A program made the position numbers and the translations under genes. The notes beneath the pieces are model-generated. The model was not told where the DNA came from, did no database searches, and saw only the letters and a list, made by a program, of their open reading frames with translations. A stretch of DNA of 47,884 nucleotides, taken from NCBI GenBank assembly GCA_016873655.1, contig VGWI01000012.1:1-47884 (forward strand), given 5' to 3'. This DNA comes from Lentisphaerota bacterium. Lineage in GTDB: Bacteria; Verrucomicrobiota; Kiritimatiellia; UBA8416; VGWI01. Below are positions 1 through 7,543 of this stretch, in pieces. The number at the start of each line of letters is the position of its first letter. Position 1 is the first letter of the stretch.

Positions 1-522
1 CGCGTCAACAAGCTGCCGTATGCTCAAGTCGGACACCGCATAGCCCGAAACGGCGCCCGCCACCCCCGCGACCGCTTTCAATGGCATCCTGCCGCCCGTC
101 TCGTTCAGCAGAAACGCCGAAGCGGCGGTCATGATGACCGCCGCCCATTGGAGCCATCCCAGGGGCGTTCCAAAAATCAGCGTTGTCAGCAGCGCCAGAA
201 GAATCACCTTCACCCCGAGCATCGGCGACACCCGTGAGGCATCCACCCTCGCCAGCGCCGCGAAGAGGGATAGCTGCGCCACCACGTAGAACCCCGCCGC
301 GGCAATCAGTGGCCGCCAGTATGCCGACAACGGAGGACATGCGCGGCTCCAAACGAAGGGGAGTATGACGACAGACATCGCGCCCATGAGCGTGTGCGAA
401 ACCGCCAGAAGATGGAAGGCCGAGACGCCCCCGCGACGCATGAACCTGCGCGAGAATATGTACGAGGCCGACTGCAGAACCGCGGCCGCCAGCCCGAACA
501 CCACACCAACGCCGACGTTCAC
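1..522 (-). CDS. EamA/DMT-family transporter, N-terminal part
   Basis: Reading leftward from a GTG at 522, an open frame of 174 codons runs off the window start without a stop. The product is hydrophobic, with about six likely membrane spans, and begins MNVGVGVVFGLAAAVLQSAS. The pattern of short helices and an early ARVDASRVSPMLGVK segment resembles one EamA repeat of drug/metabolite exporters, which normally have two repeats and about 300 residues. So roughly half of the gene is visible. The start is supported by a purine-rich GGGGGTGAGA just upstream. It is divergent from the rnf operon. The substrate cannot be told. The family call rests on overall hydrophobic layout rather than a diagnostic motif. 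Confidence 0.7.
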   Translation of the reverse strand, partial: MNVGVGVVFGLAAAVLQSASYIFSRRFMRRGGVSAFHLLAVSHTLMGAMSVVILPFVWSRACPPLSAYWRPLIAAAGFYVVAQLSLFAALARVDASRVSPMLGVKVILLALLTTLIFGTPLGWLQWAAVIMTAASAFLLNETGGRMPLKAVAGVAGAVSGYAVSDLSIRQLVDA

Positions 523-688
523 TTCTCACCCCCATCCGCGAAAAAGGCGCCAGCATATACACCTCCAGCACGAACGCAACCCTCCAGTCGGGCGATCCTG
601 AACAGACAGGGCAACATGGAATGAGCAGCCTCGATTCCTTCCATCGACACCTCCATCGCACCTGCTTTCTCCCGCTTTTACGGAAACA

Positions 689-715
689 GGTCGCGCATTG
701 CGCCGGTCGCGCATT
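689..715. repeat. 11-bp direct repeat upstream of rnfA
   Basis: GGTCGCGCATT occurs at 689-699 and again at 705-715, a 16-bp period, just upstream of the candidate rnf promoter. The spacing puts both copies on roughly similar DNA faces, so an activator site is possible, but this is speculation. Confidence 0.6.
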
Positions 716-721
716 TTTCTG

Positions 722-750
722 CTGACTCCAGACAGGTGATGCTGTATTTT
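722..750 (+). promoter_or_regulatory. Candidate sigma-70 promoter for rnfABCDGE
   Basis: CTGACT (722-727) and TATTTT (745-750) are separated by 17 bp, each matching four of six consensus bases. Transcription would start near 757, giving a leader of about 43 nt before rnfA. Found by eye only. Confidence 0.35.
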
Positions 751-770
751 CGGCTCTCTTTTTCGGCTCT
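747..770. repeat. 11-bp direct repeat in the rnfA leader
   Basis: TTTTCGGCTCT occurs at 747-757 and at 760-770 (13-bp period). The first copy overlaps the candidate -10 box and the second would lie in the mRNA leader. Confidence 0.55.
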
Positions 771-799
771 TTCCGACACGTCAGGGGAGAAGACTGGCC

Positions 800-1381
800 A
801 TGACGGAACTCGTTTTGCTGGTTGTCGGCGCGGTTCTGGTAAACAACTTCGTGTTGCACCGCTTCCTCGGGATATGCCCGTTCCTGGGTGTCTCGCGCGA
901 CATACCGACGGCGCTGGGAATGAGCGCGGCTGTGGTCTTCGTCGTCACCTGCGCGGCGGCCGTGACATGGCCGCTTCAGTACTTCGTCCTGGAGCGCTTC
1001 GGCGCCGGGTACCTCCAGACAATCGCCTTCATCCTGGTAATCGCAACCTTCGTTCAGCTCGTCGAACTGGTGCTGAAGAAGGCTGCACCCGCGCTGCACC
1101 GGGGTCTGGGCATATACCTGCCCCTGATCACCACCAACTGCGCGGTTCTCGGTGTTACGGTTTTGAGCATCAAGAAGGGCCTGAACTTCGTTGAGAGCAT
1201 CTTCTTCGCGCTTGGCGCCGCGCTTGGGTTCGGACTGGCGCTGCTCATCTTCACCGGCATGCGGGAACGCATAGCTCGCGCATACCCCCCGCGCGCGTTT
1301 CAGGGCACCGCAATCGCCCTGGTCACCGCCGGGCTCCTGAGCCTCGCCTTCATGGGTTTCGCCGGGCTGGTGAAACTGTAG
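800..1381 (+). CDS. rnfA: RnfA, membrane subunit of the Rnf complex
   Basis: Integral membrane subunit of the ferredoxin:NAD+ oxidoreductase (Rnf), 193 residues, the usual length. It has about six membrane spans. RnfA and RnfE are inverted homologues that together hold a [2Fe-2S] cluster within the membrane. The ligand cysteines are visible as C26 in the FLGICPFLGVS motif and C114 in LITTNCAVLG. The ATG at 800 is preceded by AGGGGAGA at a good distance. It is the first gene of rnfABCDGE, with rnfB starting 4 bp after its stop. Expression probably starts from the candidate promoter at 722-750. Identification is firm. Whether the pumped ion is Na+ or H+ is not visible here. Confidence 0.97.
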   Translation: MTELVLLVVGAVLVNNFVLHRFLGICPFLGVSRDIPTALGMSAAVVFVVTCAAAVTWPLQYFVLERFGAGYLQTIAFILVIATFVQLVELVLKKAAPALHRGLGIYLPLITTNCAVLGVTVLSIKKGLNFVESIFFALGAALGFGLALLIFTGMRERIARAYPPRAFQGTAIALVTAGLLSLAFMGFAGLVKL

Positions 1382-1385
1382 ACCC

Positions 1386-2201
1386 ATGGACCCGGTAATC
1401 CAACATACAATCCTCATCGGCATGGCCGGCCTGGTGTGCGGCGCGCTGCTGGCGTTGGTTTCCCACTACTTCGCGGTCCACGAGGATCCGACCGTGGAAG
1501 CGCTGACCGCCGCCCTGCCGGGCATCAACTGCGGGGGATGCGGCTATGCCGGTTGCGCCGCGTACGCGAAAGCGGTCGCGACTGAGAATATCGGCCTCGA
1601 TCTCTGCAAGCCTGGCGGCGCGGAAACGGTGGCAAAAATGGCGGCCATAACCGGGCGCACGGCATCGGCGCGGGAACGCGAAGTGGCGGTCGTCCTCTGC
1701 AACGGCAGCAGAGAACGCGCACGCCAGGCGGCGCTCTACAACGGCGTCGCGGACTGCGCGGCGGCGGATCTCGTGGCCGGCGGCGGCAAGTCGTGCAGGT
1801 TCGGCTGCCTCGGCTTCGGTTCCTGCGCCCGTGTCTGCCCGACCGGCGCGATAGAGATTGCCGACTCCCTTGCTGTCGTTCATCCCGAGCTGTGCATCGG
1901 CTGCGGCAAGTGCACAGGAGCCTGCCCCAGAAAACTGATCAAGCTCGTTCCGGAAAGCCGCTCGATCCATGTTTTGTGCATCAACCGCGACCGCGGCCCG
2001 GACGTGAAGAAGGTCTGCGACGTGGGATGCATAGGGTGCACTCTCTGCTCCAAGGCTTGCAACAACGAAGGCATAAAGATGGACGGATTCCTGGCAGTGG
2101 TTGACTACACGGTTCCGCTGAATAGCCCGGAAATCGCGACGAAGTGCCCGACAAAGGCGATTGCCGTCAGGCCCGGCGTAAAGAAGGAGGCGGCGGCATG
2201 A
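1386..2201 (+). CDS. rnfB: RnfB, iron-sulfur electron-entry subunit
   Basis: RnfB takes electrons from reduced ferredoxin at the cytoplasmic face. The 271-residue product has one N-terminal membrane helix (about 6-27), then the ASC/4Fe-4S domain with C49, C52, C57 and C74 (CGGCGYAGC). Ferredoxin-type motifs follow at C137/C141/C147/C151, C170/C173/C176/C180 and C211/C215/C218/C221/C225, with a last C254. It is longer than the gammaproteobacterial form (about 190) and resembles the multi-cluster RnfB of anaerobes. In the final motif, where a CxxCxxCxxxC would be expected at 244/247/250/254, the first three ligands are P, S and I, so one cluster appears lost. Its stop overlaps the rnfC start (ATGA). 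Confidence 0.96.
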   Translation: MDPVIQHTILIGMAGLVCGALLALVSHYFAVHEDPTVEALTAALPGINCGGCGYAGCAAYAKAVATENIGLDLCKPGGAETVAKMAAITGRTASAREREVAVVLCNGSRERARQAALYNGVADCAAADLVAGGGKSCRFGCLGFGSCARVCPTGAIEIADSLAVVHPELCIGCGKCTGACPRKLIKLVPESRSIHVLCINRDRGPDVKKVCDVGCIGCTLCSKACNNEGIKMDGFLAVVDYTVPLNSPEIATKCPTKAIAVRPGVKKEAAA

Positions 2202-3568
2202 CGGCGATCCGCGCCCCGTTCAGAATCCGCGGCGGAGTCCATCCGCATGATTCCAAGTCGGCAACATCGGCGCTGCCGGTCGAGACGGCCGCCGTGCCGC
2301 CGCGCCTGCTCGTTTCCGCCTCGCAGCACCTTGGCGCGCCGTCGAAGCCGGTCGTGAAGAAGGGCGACGCCGTGCTGCGTGGCCAGGTAATCGCCGAGGC
2401 CTCGGGCTATGTGTCATCCGCCGTGCACGCCCCGACATCTGGAACGGTGAAGTCCGTCACATCCATGCTGACGGCTACGGCCCGTCACGCGTTCGTGGTG
2501 GAGATCGAGCCGGACGGACAGGACAAGTGGGTGGAACCGCTGCATCCGATGGCAGACTGGACTTCAGCCGCGCCGCGCGACCTCGTCAACCGCATCGCCG
2601 CCGCCGGCATAGTGGGCATGGGCGGAGCCGGTTTCCCGACCCAGGTAAAACTCTCCCCTCCGCCCGGCAAGAGCATTGACACCGTAATCATCAACGGCGC
2701 AGAGTGCGAACCGTTCCTTACCGCGGATCACAGGCTGATGCTGGAGCAGTCGGATGCGGTATGGCTCGGTGCCCGGATAATCCGACACATCCTCGGGGCA
2801 TCCCGGCTGTTTGTAGGGATAGAGGACAACAAGCCCGACGCGATTGCAGCGATGGAGAAGGCCATGGCCGGCGCGGACGGGGAAACAGGCGTCATCATCC
2901 TCAAGAGCCGCTACCCGCAGGGGGCGGAGAAACAGCTCATCCGGTCGGTAACCGGCCGCGAAGTCCCCTCGGGCGGTCTGCCGATGGATGTCGGCGCGGT
3001 TGTGGAAAACGTCGCCACGGCGGCGGCGGTTGCCGCGGCCGTTACGCGCGGCGTGCCGCTCACCGAACGCGTCATCACGATCACCGGCGAATGCGTCAAG
3101 AACCCCCGCAACCTTCTCGCGAGGGTGGGAACGCCGATATCATGGCTCATCGAGCAGTGCGGAGGGCTCACCGGCAGCGTCGGCAAGGTAATCTCCGGCG
3201 GCCCGATGATGGGCGTCGCCCTGCCCGACCTTGATGTCGGGGCAAACAAGACGACTTCCGGCGTTCTGGCCATATCCCGCGAATCGGCACGGCAGTTCGG
3301 GTCGGAGCCCTGCATCGCCTGTGGCCGCTGCGTGATCGCGTGCCCGTCAGGCCTCCTGCCCTGCACTCTCAGCGAGCATATCGAGGCGGAGCAGTTCGAC
3401 GACGCGGAAAGGATTTCCGTCCTGGACTGCATCGAATGCGGGGCCTGCGCCTTCGAATGTCCGGCAAGACGCCCGCTCGTTCAGCACATGCGCCAGGGCA
3501 AACAGACGGTTCTTACGCGGCGCCGCGCGCGCGAAGCCGCCGCCCGCGGAAAGGAAGAACGCAAGTGA
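2198..3568 (+). CDS. rnfC: RnfC, NADH/FMN-binding subunit
   Basis: Peripheral cytoplasmic subunit that binds FMN and NAD(H) and passes electrons to NAD+. The ATG at 2198 overlaps the rnfB stop and has a strong AAGGAGG 7 nt upstream, so it is preferred over an in-frame start at 2144 inside rnfB. The 456-residue product starts with the typical GGVHPHDSK region, then the Nqo1-like nucleotide-binding motif GMGGAGFPTQVKL (about 138-150). It ends with two 4Fe-4S motifs, CIACGRCVIACP and CIECGACAFECP. The long C-terminal repeat extension of enterobacterial RnfC is absent, so this is the short form seen in anaerobes. Its stop overlaps the rnfD start. Confidence 0.96.
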   Translation: MTAIRAPFRIRGGVHPHDSKSATSALPVETAAVPPRLLVSASQHLGAPSKPVVKKGDAVLRGQVIAEASGYVSSAVHAPTSGTVKSVTSMLTATARHAFVVEIEPDGQDKWVEPLHPMADWTSAAPRDLVNRIAAAGIVGMGGAGFPTQVKLSPPPGKSIDTVIINGAECEPFLTADHRLMLEQSDAVWLGARIIRHILGASRLFVGIEDNKPDAIAAMEKAMAGADGETGVIILKSRYPQGAEKQLIRSVTGREVPSGGLPMDVGAVVENVATAAAVAAAVTRGVPLTERVITITGECVKNPRNLLARVGTPISWLIEQCGGLTGSVGKVISGGPMMGVALPDLDVGANKTTSGVLAISRESARQFGSEPCIACGRCVIACPSGLLPCTLSEHIEAEQFDDAERISVLDCIECGACAFECPARRPLVQHMRQGKQTVLTRRRAREAAARGKEERK

Positions 3569-4569
3569 GCGCCCCGGAAAAGACAGCTTTAGCAGTCAGC
3601 TCCTCCCCCCACGCGCATTCCGGCGCGTCGGTGCGCGGAATAATGATGGATGTCCTGGTCGCGATGATCCCGGCGGGAATCGCCGCTTTCATGTTCTTCG
3701 GATGGAACGCGATCCGCCTCATCCTCGTGTGCTCCGCGACATCGGTCCTCGCGGAGTGGGCAACCCGACGGATCATGAAGCGCGAAGCTGCGATAGACGA
3801 CTTGAGCGCCGTGGTTACGGGTGTCCTTCTCGCGTTCAACCTGCCGCCCTCGCTGCCGTCGTGGATGGCCGCGGTCGGCGCGTTTGCTGCAGTTGTGATC
3901 GCCAAGCAGGTCTACGGAGGACTGGGCTACAACGTGTTCAACCCGGCCCTGGTCGGCCGCACCGTTCTGCTGATCTCGTTTCCCGTCGCGATGACGACCT
4001 GGACGATGCCTTCGCTGTATTGCGCGGGCATGGATGCCGTTACAACGGCGACCCCGCTCGGCGCATGGAAGACGGCATGGAGCGCCGGCGCCGCGCCGGA
4101 GGGCTTCTTCGCCGCCTTCCCGCTTTCCGGCCTCGTCACCGGCAACCGGCCCGGCTGCCTCGGAGAAACCTCGGCAATAGCCCTCGGCCTCGGCGCGATC
4201 TATCTGCTCCTCCGCCGCTGCATCTACTGGCACGCCCCGGCCGGGTTCTTCGGCGCGGTGGCCGTCATTTCAGCGTCCCTCTACGCTCTTGACCCCGCGC
4301 GTAATCTGCCGCCGGCCTACCACCTTCTCTCCGGCGGCCTGTTCCTCGGCGCATTCTTCATGGCGACCGACATGGTAACCACCCCCGTGACGCGCAGCGG
4401 CCAGCTCATTTTCGGCCTCGGTTGCGGGCTGCTTACAATGGTCATCCGCAGATGGGGCGGATACCCGGAAGGCGTCAGCTTCTCCATTCTGATCATGAAT
4501 TCGCTCACGCCGCTCATCAACCGCGCCACGCGTCCGCGCGTGTTCGGAACAAGGAGCAAGCTGGCATGA
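3565..4569 (+). CDS. rnfD: RnfD, flavin-carrying membrane subunit
   Basis: Integral membrane subunit related to NqrB, which carries a covalently bound FMN. The GTG at 3565 overlaps the rnfC stop (GTGA) and follows a purine-rich AAAGGAAG. An upstream in-frame start would lie deep in rnfC. The 334-residue product has about nine hydrophobic segments. The flavinylation site is DAVTTAT (157-163), giving T163 as the likely attachment residue. The glycine usual in the S/T-G-A-T form is T161 here. Family features such as YNVFNPALVGR are present. Its last bases overlap the rnfG start. Confidence 0.95.
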   Translation: MSAPEKTALAVSSSPHAHSGASVRGIMMDVLVAMIPAGIAAFMFFGWNAIRLILVCSATSVLAEWATRRIMKREAAIDDLSAVVTGVLLAFNLPPSLPSWMAAVGAFAAVVIAKQVYGGLGYNVFNPALVGRTVLLISFPVAMTTWTMPSLYCAGMDAVTTATPLGAWKTAWSAGAAPEGFFAAFPLSGLVTGNRPGCLGETSAIALGLGAIYLLLRRCIYWHAPAGFFGAVAVISASLYALDPARNLPPAYHLLSGGLFLGAFFMATDMVTTPVTRSGQLIFGLGCGLLTMVIRRWGGYPEGVSFSILIMNSLTPLINRATRPRVFGTRSKLA

Positions 4570-5141
4570 AGGATCTTCTCAAAATGATGGCCGCCCTCCT
4601 GTGCTTCGGCGCCGCCGCCGGCCTTCTCCTGGCCTACACGAACAAGGTGACAGCCGAACCGATCGCCCGCGCGCAACAGACGGAAAAACTCGCCGCCCTC
4701 TCCGCCGTGCTCCACGAGTTCGACAACACGCCGTCGAGCGAAACAAACACGGTTTCGCACGGTGGCCGGAACTGGTGTTTCTACGTCGCGCGCAAGGACG
4801 GCAAGTACGCCGGAGCCGCGTTCGAGACAAGCAGCGACAAGGGGTACGCCGGCGAGATCGTTCTAATGGTCGGCGTCCAATCCGACGGAACGCTCAATCA
4901 GGTGCAAGTCCTTTCTCAGAATGAAACACCGGGGCTGGGCTCAAAGATCAAGGAGTCGCCCTTCAAGGACCAGTTCGCCGGCAAAGGCCTGGCGCAGACC
5001 CGCTGGTTCGTGAAGAAAGACGGCGGCGACATGGACGCGATCACCGGGGCGACCATATCGTCCCGCGCGGTTGCTGAAGCGCTTAGGAAGGGAATCGAGG
5101 CCTACTCCGCGAACACCGCTGCGATAGCGGGCACGGAATAG
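4566..5141 (+). CDS. rnfG: RnfG, covalent-FMN subunit
   Basis: RnfG is anchored by one N-terminal helix (about 5-23), with its FMN-binding domain outside the cytoplasmic membrane, and relays electrons with RnfD. The ATG at 4566 overlaps the rnfD stop (ATGA). The 191-residue product contains the motif NETPGLGSKI and the canonical flavinylation site DAITGAT (157-163), with FMN expected on T163 by phosphoester bond. A flavin transferase (ApbE) is required for this attachment and is not encoded in the window. A 13-bp gap separates it from rnfE. Confidence 0.96.
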   Translation: MKDLLKMMAALLCFGAAAGLLLAYTNKVTAEPIARAQQTEKLAALSAVLHEFDNTPSSETNTVSHGGRNWCFYVARKDGKYAGAAFETSSDKGYAGEIVLMVGVQSDGTLNQVQVLSQNETPGLGSKIKESPFKDQFAGKGLAQTRWFVKKDGGDMDAITGATISSRAVAEALRKGIEAYSANTAAIAGTE

Positions 5142-5154
5142 CACGGAGACGGAA

Positions 5155-5847
5155 ATGGGATTCTCAAAGGAATTCAAGAAGGGGTTGTGGGATGAGATCC
5201 CCGTCCTCAGGGTCATCCTCGGCCTGTGCCCGACTCTCGCGGTCACGACTTCGGTTGAAAACGGGATCGGCATGGGACTGGCCGCGACTTTCGTGTTGCT
5301 GTGCTCGAACATCGCCGTCTCGGCGCTGCGCCGCTTCATCCCGGAGAAGGTCCGCATCCCGTGCTACATCATCGTGGCGGCAACGTTCACCACGATCATA
5401 GACCTCTCGATGAACGCCTTCGCCCACGAAGTGCACAAGAACCTCGGCATCTTCATTCCGCTCATAGTCGTCAACTGCATCATTCTCGGACGCGCCGAAG
5501 CTTTCGCCGGCAAGAACCCGGTCAGGCTCTCGATCGCCGACGCGCTCGGCATGGGAATCGGCTTCACGATGGCCCTTGTGGTGTTGAGCCTGCTGCGCGA
5601 GGTGATCGGCAACGGAACTCTCACCGTGTGGCGCGACCTCGGCCTCGTCTGGTCATTGCCCGCTTCGTACAGGCCGACGCTGCTGTTGATCCTGGCGCCG
5701 GGCGGATTTGTCACGCTGGGATGCATTCTCGGACTCATGAACCGCATAGAAGCGGCCAGGGCGGCCCGCGCCGGAACACGCTACACTGCGCCGGCCGAGT
5801 TCGACTGCCGTCACTGCGCTATCTGTAAGTGGGGCAGCGGCAAGTGA
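5155..5847 (+). CDS. rnfE: RnfE, membrane subunit of the Rnf complex
   Basis: Partner of RnfA in the membrane core, 230 residues. C25 in ILGLCPTLAV and C108 in LIVVNCIILG are the expected second pair of ligands for the intramembrane [2Fe-2S] cluster. The start has GGAG 6 nt upstream. After the last membrane helix the protein has a hydrophilic tail with DCRHCAICKWGSGK at its end, that is C218, C221 and C224 in a CxxCxxC arrangement, which could bind metal. I do not know this tail as a standard part of RnfE. It is the last rnf gene, followed by a GC hairpin and then the phosphoesterase gene 51 bp on. Confidence 0.95.
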   Translation: MGFSKEFKKGLWDEIPVLRVILGLCPTLAVTTSVENGIGMGLAATFVLLCSNIAVSALRRFIPEKVRIPCYIIVAATFTTIIDLSMNAFAHEVHKNLGIFIPLIVVNCIILGRAEAFAGKNPVRLSIADALGMGIGFTMALVVLSLLREVIGNGTLTVWRDLGLVWSLPASYRPTLLLILAPGGFVTLGCILGLMNRIEAARAARAGTRYTAPAEFDCRHCAICKWGSGK

Positions 5848-5852
5848 CGGCC

Positions 5853-5871
5853 GGGCGGTACTGACCCGCCC
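5853..5871 (+). terminator. GC hairpin after rnfE
   Basis: GGGCGG (5853-5858) can pair with CCGCCC (5866-5871) around a 7-nt loop, 5 nt after the rnfE stop. There is no real T-run, so termination would be partial at best and the next gene may be read through. Confidence 0.3.
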
Positions 5872-5898
5872 TTCGCCCGTCCGCCGCGGAGATGGGAC

Positions 5899-7341
5899 GT
5901 GCGATACGCGATACTTTCAGACATCCACGCCAACCTCCAGGCGTGGAAGGCCGTCCTCCTCGACATCCGTTCCCGCAAGGCTGACCGCATCATCTGCCTC
6001 GGCGATATAGTCGGGTACGGTCCAAACCCGCTTGAGGTCCTCAAGTCGGTACACGCGGAAGCCGATCACATAGCACTTGGAAACCACGACGCCGTGGTCT
6101 GCGGCAAAATGGACGCGGACCTCTTCAACCCGGCCGCCAGGTCGGCGATCGAATGGACCACGTCCCGCCTCGGGCCGAAAGCGGTGACGTTCCTCGGAAC
6201 CCTTCCGCTCACACTCGCAGGCCCCCACTTCCGCTGCGCTCACGGCGAATTCTCCGATCCCGCCGCATTCAACTACGTCCTGGACCCGGACGACGCGGAC
6301 GCATCCTGGAACGCCGTGCCGGACAGGGTTCTGTTCGTCGGACACAGCCACGTTCCGGCCATATTCGTCACCGGAGCCAGCGGACGCACCCACCACGTCA
6401 CCCCGCAGGACTTCGTGGTTGAGGACGACAAACGCTTCCTCGTGAACGTGGGCTCGGTTGGACAACCGAGGGGCGACGGCGTACTAGCCACATACTGCAT
6501 CTATGACGATGCCGATCGGACACTGCTCTGGCGCAGCGTTCCGTTCGACCTCGACGCCCACCGCGAGGCGTTCGCCGCTGCCGGACTCGACCCCGGCGCA
6601 GCGCTGTTTCTGAACATGGATCCGCGCCGCGGACATGCGCCGATTCGCGAACAGCTCGATTTCTCCCCGCCTTCCGACCCGGGCCGCAGAGCACGTAACG
6701 TGGTTGAGGTTTCTGAACTGCGTTCCTTGCGCAGGCGCGCCTCGCTGTGGCGAGCAGCCGCCTGCGCGACCGCGCTGGCGGCCTGCGCCGTGGCGGTGGC
6801 CGCGGCCATATCCCTGCGCATGGCCAGGCTGGACCGCATGGAAATAGCCCCGCCCACGACGCCCATCCATGCGGCGGCATCGGTTCCCGAGATGAACCTG
6901 CTGCCAAAGCTCGGCGCAAGTCTGCCTGCCGCCAATTGGGGAATAGGGCTCGCCAGCAGAAAGTCGCAGCGCGCTGAGCAGGCCGAGGCGGACGGCTTTC
7001 CTGCCCTGAAACTCTATTCGGCCCGGCGCCTGCCGATGGTCATACGTTCAGCCCCGGTCACCGCCGCGCCCGGCATGCCTCTGCGCATGGAATGCTACGT
7101 CCGCCATAAAGACGGATTCGACGGGGAACTGGCGCTGGCCGCGGTGATAACCGGCGGATCAATCCAGCCGCGCAGGCTGGTGGCCAGCCCTGCACTGCGC
7201 CGCAAGGACGGATGGCTCAAAGCCCAGCGTTCCTTCGAACTCCCGGCCGGCGCGGAACAGGTGGAGATACAGATCTTCGGCGACTTCTCCGGCGAAACAC
7301 TGGTGCGCGACGTCATCCTTGCGCTGCGAAGCACGCAGTGA
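5899..7341 (+). CDS. Membrane-anchored metallophosphoesterase with C-terminal extracytoplasmic domain
   Basis: The N-terminal 220 residues are a calcineurin-like phosphoesterase of the YfcE/Metallophos_2 type. All dimetal motifs are visible: DIH (D8, H10), GDIVG (35-39), GNHD (61-64), AHGE (H115) and GHSH (148-151). There is no signal peptide. An arginine-rich stretch (RSLRRR) precedes a single membrane helix at about 283-306, so by the positive-inside rule the enzyme domain should be cytoplasmic. The last 160 residues should be outside, and look like a beta-rich fold with no motif I recognise. GTG at 5899 is chosen because GGAG lies 7 nt upstream and the motifs begin immediately. Its substrate is unknown. 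It may share a transcript with rnf. Confidence 0.85.
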   Translation: MRYAILSDIHANLQAWKAVLLDIRSRKADRIICLGDIVGYGPNPLEVLKSVHAEADHIALGNHDAVVCGKMDADLFNPAARSAIEWTTSRLGPKAVTFLGTLPLTLAGPHFRCAHGEFSDPAAFNYVLDPDDADASWNAVPDRVLFVGHSHVPAIFVTGASGRTHHVTPQDFVVEDDKRFLVNVGSVGQPRGDGVLATYCIYDDADRTLLWRSVPFDLDAHREAFAAAGLDPGAALFLNMDPRRGHAPIREQLDFSPPSDPGRRARNVVEVSELRSLRRRASLWRAAACATALAACAVAVAAAISLRMARLDRMEIAPPTTPIHAAASVPEMNLLPKLGASLPAANWGIGLASRKSQRAEQAEADGFPALKLYSARRLPMVIRSAPVTAAPGMPLRMECYVRHKDGFDGELALAAVITGGSIQPRRLVASPALRRKDGWLKAQRSFELPAGAEQVEIQIFGDFSGETLVRDVILALRSTQ

Positions 7342-7543
7342 ACGTTCACCGGCCGCGATGGATGTCGTGAAATCAGGCCGCAAGAGAGCTTCAGGCATGG
7401 CAACAGAGCCCGACAGATGATTCCGCGACCTTTCCCCCGTTGGGTCATCCGGTCCTGCATACCCCGGTCATTTGGCGCCCGGAGACCCCAGGGGCGGCCA
7501 TGCGGTCGTCCTTTCCCGGCCTGCCGGAACACGAACAAGCCCG

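Noticed and set aside
5-1423. 472-codon open frame on the minus strand
   Set aside because: It is antisense to rnfA and reads a low-complexity, Arg/Gly-rich product; the EamA-type frame on the same strand and rnfA on the other explain the region.
7342-7543. Possible small gene or terminator between the phosphoesterase and nifS
   Set aside because: No T-tailed hairpin and no frame with a ribosome site. A palindrome GTGAACGTTCAC at 7338-7349 overlaps the phosphoesterase stop but is not followed by T residues.
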